Shown: positions 10,121 to 17,445 of the stretch, in pieces | How positions within the stretch are numbered: position 1 is the stretch's first letter | Layout: each line of letters begins with the position of its first letter | Assembly: GCF_017355165.1 (NCBI RefSeq) | Contig: NZ_JADILK010000021.1 | Span: 1 to 64,000, forward strand | Source of the DNA: Bacillus sp. SD075 | GTDB lineage: Bacteria > Bacillota > Bacilli > Bacillales > DSM-1321 | DNA: 64,000 nt | Reading direction: 5' to 3' | The notes under the pieces: generated by a model | What the model was told of the DNA's origin: nothing | Database searches by the model: none | Seen by the model: the letters and a program-made list of their open reading frames with translations, nothing else | Program-made: the position numbers and the translations under genes

Positions 10121-10460
10121 AATCGGGCGTGTTTGTGGAATAACTCAATAGCTTCTTGCTAACGATCCGTTTATTAGAAAAAAAACTCGGCACCAAAAAG
10201 GTGCCGAATGGGTGCCGAAAACGATATTGGTTTATATTGTTGAGTGAATATTTTAGTGGGGAACAAATGTTTTGTTGTGTGTTTTAATTAAGGTTAGATT
10301 GTATGATGTTCTCATGTAAAACTCCACAATCTATGGGCGGCATGATGTAATTAGGTTTTTAAAACCTTGTTATAGTAACGTCTAAAATGATAATATGCTT
10401 TTCTTGTCCTCGATTTGTCCTCGTTTTATAAAAAAACACGGCAACCTATGACAAAAAAGC
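10121..10460 (+). repeat. Direct repeat copy 1 (integrase-flanking noncoding region)
   Basis: Starts with AATCGGGCGTGTTTGTGG and runs through GCTTCTTGCTAACGATC, GGTGCCGAATGGGTGCCG, an AATGTTTTGTTGTGTG segment, and CAATCTATGGGCGGCATGATG up to the 3' end of an integrase remnant. The same blocks occur in the same order at 15133-15455 and, in part, at 17092-17222. The order (noncoding block, then int 3' end on minus) suggests the att-side arm of related integrative elements. Confidence 0.75.
10200..10218 (+). promoter_or_regulatory. Tandem GGTGCCGA sites, possible integrase arm sites
   Basis: GGTGCCGA occurs twice, 11 bases apart (about one helical turn), at 10200 and 10211. The pair is retained in the second copy at about 15219-15238. 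A second tandem pair, TTGTCCTCG, occurs near 10403-10424. Helically phased direct repeats beside a tyrosine integrase gene are typical of arm-type binding sites; the assignment is inferred. Confidence 0.35.
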
Positions 10461-10463
10461 TAA

Positions 10464-10787
10464 CTATAGGAGAAGGTCTTTCATCAGTTTGCTAAACTGT
10501 TGGGAGGCCTTTTCTTTCATATTGACGGTCATATGAGCATAGATATTCATTGTAGTGTTAATATATGTATGTCCAAGTCGCTGTTGTATTTCTTTAATGC
10601 CAACTCCAGCTTCAATCAATAATGAAGTGTGGGTATGTCTAAATGAGTGTGGAGTAATGTTCTTTTCTATTTCTGCTTTTTTCAGAAGTCTTTTAAGCAG
10701 GGTCTCAACAACTTTTCTTAATTGTGGATGCCCATCCTCTCGAGCAAAAATAAATCCGTTATCTTTGTAAACAAGTCTGTTTTTTAA
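10464..10787 (-). pseudogene. Tyrosine recombinase/integrase, C-terminal fragment (copy 1)
   Basis: Minus-strand reading gives about 106 codons ending at the TAG at 10464-10466. It contains the catalytic-domain signatures TPHSFRHTHTSLLIEAG (catalytic Arg and first His), the later RLGHT block and an IYAH tyrosine region. An in-frame TGA lies just upstream and the N-terminal and central domains are missing, so it is a remnant. The last 50 codons are near-identical in protein sequence to the second fragment at 15456. The coding 3' end also forms an imperfect hairpin with a T-rich tail on the plus strand, which may stop transcription coming from hsdR. Confidence 0.85.
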
Positions 10788-10936
10788 TTTAATTCATAAG
10801 TTAGCAATTTAAAGGAAACCACACTCTATGTTTCTAACGAGTAATTTTTGCACCAGAACCCTAAATAGAAATTTTTTCCGTTAGTGCAATTTTTGATAAA
10901 ATTTACTCTTCAAAGCTGATAATTAATAATTCTCTA

Positions 10937-10965
10937 TTGTCTGAAAGTAAAAGAAATGGTATATT
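10937..10965 (+). promoter_or_regulatory. Sigma-A-type promoter of the murein-peptide cassette
   Basis: TTGTCT (10937-10942) and TATATT (10960-10965) with a 17-base spacer, about 100 bases before the DUF3870 gene. It is the only good promoter seen upstream of the four-gene unit. Confidence 0.6.
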
Positions 10966-11068
10966 ATTAGTATTCCTTTGAAAACGAATTCATGATATAA
11001 GCTTCTACAAGTGCTCCTTGTTTGTCCCTTATATCGTCTGTTATTATGATTGAAAGGAAATCAATGGT

Positions 11069-11389
11069 ATGTATGAAAAAGAAACGATTTTTATAACTGG
11101 TGATGCGAAGTCGTCACAAAATAACCCGATTACCATGAAATTCAGTCAATATTTTTTGGCATTAGTAGTCGATCAAAGAGATGGCAAAATTATTGATGTG
11201 GATTGTTCGGCGACAGTAGATTTAACTATTCGATTTGTGCAATCACTTTTTATTGGACGTCATGTGGATGATCAGTCAATTGTAGAAGATATTAACAACC
11301 GTTATTTTGGTTCTTCCCAAAAGGCGATGATTGTCGCTTTTCAGGATGCTCTAAAGAAATATCAAGCTATAACTGCTTTGTCTAAATAA
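11069..11389 (+). CDS. DUF3870 family protein
   Basis: 106-residue soluble protein with the family pattern: an N-terminal TIFITGDAKSSQNNPI, a central block DVDCSATVDLT-x6-FVQSLFIGR, and a C-terminal alpha segment ending YQAITALSK. Function is unknown. Family members tend to sit next to transporter and amino-acid or peptide utilisation genes, and here a DUF819 transporter follows 72 bases downstream, separated by a terminator-like hairpin. The ATG follows AAAGGAAATCA. Family assignment is from memory of the pattern. Confidence 0.75.
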   Translation: MYEKETIFITGDAKSSQNNPITMKFSQYFLALVVDQRDGKIIDVDCSATVDLTIRFVQSLFIGRHVDDQSIVEDINNRYFGSSQKAMIVAFQDALKKYQAITALSK

Positions 11390-11399
11390 ACCTAGACAA

Positions 11400-11438
11400 A
11401 ATCCAGTCTAACGAATTTTTGTTAGGCTGGATTTTTTT
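11400..11438 (+). terminator. Intrinsic terminator or attenuator between DUF3870 and DUF819 genes
   Basis: AATCCAG-T-CTAAC pairs with GTTAG-G-CTGGATT over an 8-base loop, followed by seven T. Since the next gene starts only about 20 bases later, it probably reduces rather than ends downstream transcription. Confidence 0.8.
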
Positions 11439-11461
11439 GTCTTTTTAAGGAGGATATTTCA

Positions 11462-12628
11462 ATGATTCAAGATGGATTCATGTATTTCAGTGTATTAGTT
11501 GCTTTTGCAGCTTTAATGGTTGCATTTGAGAAGAAATTTAACACCAATCGCTTTTTAAAATTTATACCGGGTATTGTTCTTATTTACATCGGTTCTGCGA
11601 TAATGCAAACTTGTGGTCTCTTTGCAGATAATGAGTCCACAGCGACTGTTTATTCCAGTGTAAAAGGAGCCTTGCTTCCCGCTATGCTGGCCATCATGTT
11701 ATTAAAGTGTGACATACGCAGTATTTTCAAACTAGGACCGCGGATGCTTGGTGGGTTTTTAGTAGCTGTTGTCAGTATTATGATTGGCTTTATCGTAGTC
11801 TATATCGCTTTTCAACACTTTTATATTAAAGATACGTGGAAGGCATTTGGAGCACTTGCAGGAAGCTGGACAGGTGGATCTGCAAACATGGTAGCCCTTC
11901 AAGACATATTGAAAGTGCCGGAGAATATCTTTGGTTATGCCTTAATGATGGATACAATTAATTACGCAGTTTGGGTCATGTTTATGTTTTGGCTTGTTCC
12001 ATTTGCGAGTAAGTTTAATCGCTGGACAAAGGCGGATACAAGCTTTCTTCAAAAGGGGTTTGAGGAAGCGGCTGCAGCAAGTTCCGAAGAAGAGACTGGA
12101 GTAAAATTCCAGCATATGTTGTATTTACTGGGTATTGGTTTATTAATTTCATCTCTATCTACCTTTGCAGGTCAACATCTTCCTGAAATAGGTGCGGTAA
12201 TTAATGGGACAAGCTGGACAATTATGTTTGCTTCCGTTATCGGTTTAATTTTAGGACAAACACCAGTTGCCAAGATTCCGGGTGCATTGGATGTTTCCAA
12301 TGTGATGCTATATGTTATTGTTGCACTCATTGCCTCGCAATCGGATTTTTCAAATATTGCGCAAGCACCGATTTATCTTGTCTCTGGATTCTTAATCATG
12401 TTGATCCATTTAATCATCATGCTATTGTTAGGGAAACTCTTTAAATTTGATTTATTTACACTTGGGGTGGCAAGCCTTGCGAACATCGGTGGGATGGCAT
12501 CAGCGCCAATGTTAGCTGCAGCATATAGCCGCGCACTTATTCCAGTTGGTGTGATTATGGCATTAATTGGATCATTCCTTGGAACCTATTTTGGTATGAT
12601 TGTTGCTAAAATATTAAGTGTTTTCTAA
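11462..12628 (+). CDS. DUF819 family integral membrane transporter (YjcL-like)
   Basis: 388 residues with about 10-11 hydrophobic spans over nearly the whole length. Typical DUF819 features are GSWTGGSANMVALQ in the first half (about 136-150) and the pseudo-repeated ANIGGMASAPMLAAAY near the C-terminus (about 340-356), giving an inverted-repeat transporter fold. The substrate is not known. Downstream genes make a dipeptide epimerase and an NlpC/P60 peptidase, so uptake of murein peptides or their products is a reasonable inference. AAGGAGG stands 8 bases before the ATG. Confidence 0.85.
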   Translation: MIQDGFMYFSVLVAFAALMVAFEKKFNTNRFLKFIPGIVLIYIGSAIMQTCGLFADNESTATVYSSVKGALLPAMLAIMLLKCDIRSIFKLGPRMLGGFLVAVVSIMIGFIVVYIAFQHFYIKDTWKAFGALAGSWTGGSANMVALQDILKVPENIFGYALMMDTINYAVWVMFMFWLVPFASKFNRWTKADTSFLQKGFEEAAAASSEEETGVKFQHMLYLLGIGLLISSLSTFAGQHLPEIGAVINGTSWTIMFASVIGLILGQTPVAKIPGALDVSNVMLYVIVALIASQSDFSNIAQAPIYLVSGFLIMLIHLIIMLLLGKLFKFDLFTLGVASLANIGGMASAPMLAAAYSRALIPVGVIMALIGSFLGTYFGMIVAKILSVF

Positions 12629-12663
12629 AAGGGCTACAAAAAAATTGAAAGGAAATGAGTATT

Positions 12664-13719
12664 GTGATTATACAAGACTTACAAGTCAATCGTCGTAAGG
12701 TTTCCTTGCGTGTACCATTTAAAACAGCATTAAGAACAGCAACCGAAATCGAAAATATTGAAGTGTCATTAACGCTTGAAAATGGCATTATTGGCAAGGG
12801 GGCAGCAGCACCAACATTCGTAATTACGGGAGACTCATCAGAAGGCATTGAAGCGGCTCTAATTGGGCCAATAAAAAATGAACTTGTGGGTGCTGATATT
12901 ACTCATTTTCAAACGGTCCTTCAAAGAATTCAATCCTGCTGTGTTGGGAATACAAGTGCCAAAGCAGCTGCTGACATTGCTGTACACGATGCTTATTGCA
13001 AACTATTAAAAATTCCTTTGTATGCTTTTCTTGGGGATAAAAAGAACTTGAAAACATGTATGACTGTTGGGGTAGATACACCAGAGAAAATGGCATCTGA
13101 TGCCAGGAAAAGTGTTGATGATGGTTTTCAAACATTAAAAGTGAAGGTTGGGGCAAATCCAGAGCTTGATATTGCACGTATAGAAGCCATCCGTGATGGT
13201 ATACCAAAAACGATTAAGCTTCGTCTCGATGCCAACCAAGGCTGGAGACCCAAACAAGCGGTACAGCTGATTAACGAGATGGAACGAAAAAAGTTTAACA
13301 TTGAATTCATCGAACAGCCTGTAGCAAGCTATGATCTGGAGGGACTAAAATTCGTCACAGAACGAGTTGGGATTCCAATTATGGCGGATGAAAGTCTCTT
13401 TTCGACCAAAGATACGTTGAAACTTGTCGCTGGTCGATATATTGATCTATTAAACATTAAATTAATGAAATGTGGTGGAATCTCACAAGCATGGAATATT
13501 GCGAGTATCGCCGAAGCAAATGGAGTCGCTTGTATGATTGGAAGCATGATGGAACCAGCCCTTTCTGTTGGAGCTGCTGCCCATTTTGCGGCCTCACATC
13601 CTAATGTGAAATACTTTGATCTTGATGCACCGCTTTGGCTTTCGGAAAAACCGGATGTACTTATGTATGGCGGGGAAGAAATTCGATTATCGGATTTGCC
13701 TGGGATTGGTCGGGTCTAA
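12664..13719 (+). CDS. ykfB: L-Ala-D/L-Glu (dipeptide) epimerase, enolase superfamily
   Basis: About 351 residues. It interconverts L-Ala-D-Glu and L-Ala-L-Glu so that murein dipeptides can be degraded. The muconate-lactonizing subgroup layout is seen: an N-terminal capping domain (1-120), then a barrel with KVKVGANPELD (catalytic KxK), metal ligands in RLDANQGW, EFIEQP and MADES, and the opposite-face lysine in LNIKLMKCGG. I prefer the GTG at 12664 because GAAAGGA is 8-9 bases upstream; the ATG at 12655 has that motif almost touching it. The context (transporter before, YkfC-like peptidase after) matches the B. subtilis ykfABCD pathway. Confidence 0.9.
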   Translation: MIIQDLQVNRRKVSLRVPFKTALRTATEIENIEVSLTLENGIIGKGAAAPTFVITGDSSEGIEAALIGPIKNELVGADITHFQTVLQRIQSCCVGNTSAKAAADIAVHDAYCKLLKIPLYAFLGDKKNLKTCMTVGVDTPEKMASDARKSVDDGFQTLKVKVGANPELDIARIEAIRDGIPKTIKLRLDANQGWRPKQAVQLINEMERKKFNIEFIEQPVASYDLEGLKFVTERVGIPIMADESLFSTKDTLKLVAGRYIDLLNIKLMKCGGISQAWNIASIAEANGVACMIGSMMEPALSVGAAAHFAASHPNVKYFDLDAPLWLSEKPDVLMYGGEEIRLSDLPGIGRV

Positions 13720-13825
13720 TAAGGGTAATGGATGTTTTAATATAGCGATGTATTAGTATATAAATTGGATAATAGTTTCAAGGAATCAAACGATTGTTAA
13801 ATAGAAAAAGGGGGAGGACTTGGAT

Positions 13826-14836
13826 ATGAAACGTTCCATTTTAACGATTATCGCCATTTTCCTAGTAGTAGGATTTGGTTCGAATGTACAAGCAGACGCG
13901 AAAGAGAAAAAATTGGATGAAACCGCTTATGTTGATGTCTCAGTTTCGACACTTTGGACAGCTCCAAATATTTTACGTCCCGTTGATGAACCATCTGCTG
14001 CCAACCCAGTGAATATGAGAAAATGGACGAGTGCTATGACACTTGAGCAGAAATTGCAATTATCCGATGATGGAATGCTGGAAACTCAAGCTCTTTACGG
14101 AAATAAAGTGACAATTCTTGAAAGACAAGGTGATTGGGTGAAAGTAGCGGTTGCGAGTCAACCAACCCCAAGAAATGATTTAGGATACCCTGGTTGGATG
14201 CCAGCATCCCAATTAACCTATAGCAAAAAGTTTGCAAAGGCAGAAAATCAACCTTTTATTATGATTACCGAACCTACAACCTTTCTTTATCCATCAGCAT
14301 CTTTTAAAGAAAAAAATATAGAAATTAGTTACAATACTCGCCTTCCCTATGAAGGTGAAACCAAAAATGCTTATAAAGTACTCAAACCAAATGGCAAACT
14401 TGCTTTTGTAAAAAAGGAACACGCCAAAATGTTTCACTCAATAGCTGAAATCCCTGCGCCAACAGGGGAAGAGTTAGTAGAAACAGGAAAAATGTTTCTT
14501 GGATTGCATTATTTATGGGCCGGCATGAGCGGTTTTGGTTTTGACTGTTCAGGATTTACCTTTACGATGTATCAATCATACGGAATTACCATACCAAGGG
14601 ATTCCAGTGTCCAAGCAAAAAATGGTGTATCAGTTGAACTTGATGATCTCCAGCCGGGGGACTTACTTTTCTTTGCTCATAATAATGGAAAAGGAAGTGT
14701 ACACCATGTAGCAATGTACGCGGGAAATGGTATGATGATTCACTCGCCAAACTCAAAGAAAAATGTTGAAATCATTCCTGTTAATACTATAGGGTATATA
14801 GAGGAATTATCAGGTGCAAGAAGGTATCTGCCTTAA
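13826..14836 (+). CDS. ykfC: Secreted NlpC/P60 endopeptidase, YkfC-like
   Basis: About 336 residues. Predicted gamma-D-glutamyl-L-diamino acid endopeptidase that frees L-Ala-D-Glu from cell-wall peptides. An N-terminal signal peptide (basic MKR, hydrophobic core, cleavage near VQADA) is followed by two SH3-like domains (about 30-200) and the NlpC/P60 domain (about 210-336), with the catalytic Cys in FGFDCSGFTFTMYQSYG, the His in GSVHHVAMYAG and the third polar site in MIHSPNSKK. GGGGGAGGA lies 7 bases before the ATG at 13826; the in-frame TTG at 13820 is too close to it. The peptidase makes the substrate of the epimerase encoded just upstream. Confidence 0.9.
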   Translation: MKRSILTIIAIFLVVGFGSNVQADAKEKKLDETAYVDVSVSTLWTAPNILRPVDEPSAANPVNMRKWTSAMTLEQKLQLSDDGMLETQALYGNKVTILERQGDWVKVAVASQPTPRNDLGYPGWMPASQLTYSKKFAKAENQPFIMITEPTTFLYPSASFKEKNIEISYNTRLPYEGETKNAYKVLKPNGKLAFVKKEHAKMFHSIAEIPAPTGEELVETGKMFLGLHYLWAGMSGFGFDCSGFTFTMYQSYGITIPRDSSVQAKNGVSVELDDLQPGDLLFFAHNNGKGSVHHVAMYAGNGMMIHSPNSKKNVEIIPVNTIGYIEELSGARRYLP

Positions 14837-14914
14837 TAAGAAATTTGAGAAAAAAGGTATAATAGATAAAATTCATAAAAATTGTGAAGGTTTGGACTTA
14901 GGTTAACTGGCAGT

Positions 14915-15030
14915 TTAGTTTTTTTCTTCAGGTGTAAGCTTAACCGATAAAGCACCTACAGCATCTTCAAGATGTGGTATTTTCGTAGCACCAATTATAG
15001 GTAATAGCAGCTGGTGCACCGTGTAGAGTA
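14915..15030 (-). pseudogene. Aldo/keto reductase, C-terminal remnant
   Basis: Reading minus, about 35 codons end at TAA (14915) and contain LPIIGATKIPHLEDAVGAL followed by VKLTPEE, which matches the C-terminal cofactor-binding end of aldo/keto reductases. Upstream the frame is lost. It is a scrap of a former gene inside the repeat-flanked region. Confidence 0.7.
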
Positions 15031-15132
15031 ATTTGAGAAATTACAGAAAAGGATAGAACTGGATTTAAAGTATAGTCTTTAGATTTAAGTAGTGATTTAT
15101 CTATATATTTAAAGAAAACGATAATTAAAAGA

Positions 15133-15455
15133 ATCGGGCGCGTTTGTGTAATTAGCTCAATAGTTTCTTGCTAACGATCAGTATAATAGAAGAAAGACAC
15201 CCTTGGTTCCAGAAAGGTGCCGAATGGGTGCCGATAACGATATTTATATATATTGTTGAGTGTATATTCTAGTGAAGAACAAATGTTTCATTGTGTGGTT
15301 TAATTAAGTTTAGATTGTATGATATTCCCAGGTGAAGCCCTGCAATCTATGGGCGGCATGATGTAATAGGGTTTTAAATCCTTGATATATAGGGGTTTAA
15401 AGAGTATTTAGAAAAAAATGCTCACCTATTTGCTCACCTAACATGTAAATATCTT
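15133..15455 (+). repeat. Direct repeat copy 2 (integrase-flanking noncoding region)
   Basis: Collinear with 10121-10460. It shares the AATCGGGCGYGTTTGTG start, TTCTTGCTAACGATC, GGTGCCGAATGGGTGCCG, TATATTGTTGAGTG and CTATGGGCGGCATGATG blocks with point differences and small gaps. At the position where copy 1 has tandem TTGTCCTCG, copy 2 has tandem TGCTCACCTA (15419-15440). Confidence 0.75.
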
Positions 15456-15640
15456 TTAAAGTTGAAGGTCTTCCATCAGTTTACTGAACTGATGGGAGGC
15501 CTTTTCTTCCATGTTGTCAGTAATATGAGCATAGATATTCATCGTTGTTTGAATATCTGTATGTCCTAATCGTTGTTGGATTTCTTTCAACCCCACTCCT
15601 GCTTCGATCAGTAAGGATGTATGGGTATGCCTGGTTCCAG
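15456..15640 (-). pseudogene. Tyrosine recombinase/integrase, C-terminal fragment (copy 2)
   Basis: About 60 codons with RHTHTSLLIEAGVGLKEIQ, RLGHTDIQTTMNIYAHIT and the SHQFSKLMEDL ending, so the Arg-His-x-x-x His, second His and Tyr region of the catalytic domain are present. Similarity stops abruptly just before the catalytic Arg, where normal SFRH becomes SGTRH, marking a deletion or rearrangement breakpoint near 15635. It is a second remnant of the same integrase type as at 10464. Confidence 0.85.
15465..15506 (+). terminator. Terminator hairpin embedded in the 3' end of the integrase remnant
   Basis: AAGGTCTTCCATCAGTT pairs with AACTGATGGGAGGCCTT (two wobble or mismatch positions) over a short loop and is followed on plus by TTTCTT. 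The same hairpin exists at 10471-10515 and, shortened, at 17188-17222. It probably protects elements from convergent transcription. Confidence 0.6.
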
Positions 15641-15948
15641 ATAGCATTTGGGTTCAGCTACAAAAACATCTGGAAAACAAGAAAAATCAATTACTGATCT
15701 CTACGCTGCCAGCGTGGTAAAGTGTAATGTCCTATCCTATAGTTTACTAAAGGGCCCGGATACTTCTCTATATCAAGGTTTGGAAGTTGTTTGGAAGTGT
15801 TGAAATGAACTGTGATTTCCGGTGGTTTTCTATAGTGCGTGACCAAAATGTTACCAGTAAGTGACTAATAATTTGATATTAAAACTGTATTTTTTGTATA
15901 GGAAACAGTGAATTTTGAGATGTGATGGTGTGCCAAATATAGAAATAT

Positions 15949-15987
15949 AAGCCCCCTTTGAGTAACAGCCAAGGAGGGCTTTTTTTA
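15949..15987 (+). terminator. Intrinsic terminator
   Basis: AAGCCCCCTT and AAGGAGGGCTT form the stem, with a T7 tail on plus. No gene directly upstream is recognised, so it may be a leftover of a lost gene. Confidence 0.65.
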
Positions 15988-16335
15988 TATGAGTAACTGT
16001 TGAACGGGTAATGCCTATTAACCTAATAAATATGTTGAATAGGCAACATTGAAGTGAAAAAAGGATGAACGTAGGATTAGTATTGAATGCAGTGTACTGT
16101 GATACGTGGATTATAAAACGTTCTTTAGAAAATGTTTTGGCTTGAGTGGGGGCTTTGTTCCCTCGACTGTTTTGCAGAGCCCATTCCCTCTTTTATGTAC
16201 GGGTGCCCAGCCGCTAGGAAGTGAATGGAGGGAAAAGGAAGGAAGCTGAAAGTCAGCAAGGTCAAAAAGCAACTAAAACCCACTTATTACCAAATAACAG
16301 GTTTGCAAGAAATTATTTCTGAAAGTGATAAAAGT

Positions 16336-16378
16336 AAAAGCGGGAAACCTTGAATTATCAATGTTTTTCCCGCTTTTT
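16336..16378 (-). terminator. Terminator after the small BH0509-like gene (bidirectional)
   Basis: AAAAGCGGGAAA and TTTTTCCCGCTTTTT form a strong stem. It lies just past the stop of the minus-strand 48-residue gene and has T-rich tails in both directions. Confidence 0.75.
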
Positions 16379-16395
16379 ATCATTTTATATTTGAG

Positions 16396-16542
16396 TTACA
16401 TATAATCATAAACAGAGTCATCAAAATAGAGCCAGTGATAATATTCAATCTGTGAATCTGTCATCTTGGAAATGTCTTTCTCATTGAATTTTTGTTGCTC
16501 AATTAATTTCTGCACTTTGGAATTTCTTTCTACTTGGCTCAT
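16396..16542 (-). CDS. Small BH0509-like protein, 48 residues
   Basis: Reads from ATG at 16542 to TAA at 16396. GGAGGATTTAAG directly before the ATG is a textbook ribosome site. The protein is polar and acidic toward the end (KMTDSQIEYYHWLYFDDSVY) with an N-terminal SQVERNSKVQKLIEQQKF. The layout (R-x-x-x-V-x-x-L/F-I, then a K/D-I-S/E-K-M-T/S-D-x-x-I-E block) resembles the small BH0509 family of Bacillus; this is from pattern memory. A cre-like site lies about 50 bases upstream and a terminator follows. Confidence 0.7.
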   Translation of the reverse strand: MSQVERNSKVQKLIEQQKFNEKDISKMTDSQIEYYHWLYFDDSVYDYM

Positions 16543-16588
16543 CTTAAATCCTCCTTATAGTTTGAGAAGTAACGAAGTATTTAAATAT

Positions 16589-16602
16589 TGAAAACGCTTT
16601 CT
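16589..16602 (-). promoter_or_regulatory. cre-like CcpA site upstream of the small gene
   Basis: TGAAAACGCTTTCT matches the cre consensus TGWAANCGNTNWCA at 13 of 14 positions and sits in the promoter region of the minus-strand 48-residue gene. Carbon catabolite control is inferred. Confidence 0.5.
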
Positions 16603-17268
16603 TTTCTCTTATTTTTATTATATATCTCAATGTGAGATTAAACAAATATCAAATATAGATGATTTTTAAGGAAATAATATAGAAATGGTATTTATCTATT
16701 TACTTTGAAGCAGTTAATGAGGCAAGGTCGAATTGCCAAAGCCTGAGTTTTGTTAAGGATTAGGGATTTGATTCAATAAGTTGGACACAAAAAAGTGGGG
16801 ATTATGCTGCTTTTCAATTAACCGTTGTTTCATTTTTAATACCATCTTCTCAAGCTTGTGTGCTTGAATAAGGCGACAAGTCCATCGTCAATCATGATTT
16901 GATAATCTCTCCTTCTGAAATTAATAGGGGTTTGAATGATATAAAAATTCACCATTCAGGATTGCTAGCTTTTCTGCTAACCTAATTTTTATTTTTCATC
17001 CCACCGTATAGAATCTCGATTCTTAAAATCTAGGTTACATCAAGAATTTTCCAGACCATCTAAGGGCAAAAAACCACCTCTTAGATAAGCGGCATGATGT
17101 AATCATCGCTTAAATCCCTTGAAATATAGGGGTTTAACGAGGATTCAGAATGAGTGCTCACCTAACATGTGAATATTTTTAAAGTTGAAGGCCTCTCACA
17201 GTTTACTGTGGGAGGCCTTTTCCTTTTATGTAAAGTAAAATTCAATATAAAATTCTGAAAATTTTAAG
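16603..17268. other. Noncoding stretch before the CocE hydrolase gene
   Basis: No gene recognised. It ends with a partial third copy of the integrase-flanking repeat (17092-17222). Confidence 0.5.
17092..17222 (+). repeat. Partial direct repeat copy 3 with terminator
   Basis: Shares GCGGCATGATGTAAT, ATATAGGGGTTTAA, TGCTCACCTAACATGT and AAAGTTGAAGG with copy 2, then goes straight into a hairpin, AAGGCCTCTCACAG and CTGTGGGAGGCCTT (17188-17222), followed by T-rich sequence. The integrase coding part is lost except for its very end. The hairpin is a good terminator. Confidence 0.7.
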
Positions 17269-17324
17269 TTGTTTAACACATATTCGGATGATATACTAAT
17301 TCCACAAATATAATCATGATTATA
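17269..17324 (+). promoter_or_regulatory. Promoter with 16-bp palindromic operator for the CocE/MFS unit
   Basis: TTGTTT (17269-17274), a 17-base spacer and TATACT (17292-17297) form a good sigma-A promoter. Twelve bases downstream is the perfect palindrome TATAATCATGATTATA (17309-17324), at a position where a bound repressor would block initiation. The TetR protein encoded at 21110 is a candidate ligand by proximity only. Confidence 0.6.
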
Positions 17325-17445
17325 AAATTACTTTGATTGTTTTATAATTTCGATTAAAAATTTTTAGAAAGTGCTTAAATTGAGTTGAAAAAATGATATT
17401 GACCACTTTACGGCGGATGAAAAATGACTAAGAGGAGGATGAAAA

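Larger units (their letters stand above)
9867..10463. other. Noncoding region with integration-type repeats
   Basis: After hsdR there is no gene until the integrase remnant. The stretch holds the first copy of a long direct repeat (from about 10121), a CGGCACC/GGTGCCG hairpin at 10188-10206, and two short direct-repeat pairs. These are described in their own entries. Confidence 0.6.
14837..15455. other. Noncoding scar between YkfC-like gene and second integrase remnant
   Basis: Holds the aldo/keto reductase scrap and the second copy of the direct repeat. No intact gene was found. Confidence 0.6.
15641..16395. other. Noncoding stretch with two terminator-like hairpins
   Basis: No open frame with a good start was recognised. 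It holds a hairpin at 15949-15987 and one at 16336-16378. The GC-richer part at about 16150-16260 (GGGTGCCCAGCCGCTAGG) looks unlike its surroundings, but I could not assign it to an RNA family. Confidence 0.4.

Noticed and set aside
10555-10770. 71-codon plus-strand open frame
   Set aside because: It is the complement of the integrase remnant, whose catalytic motifs are clear on minus.
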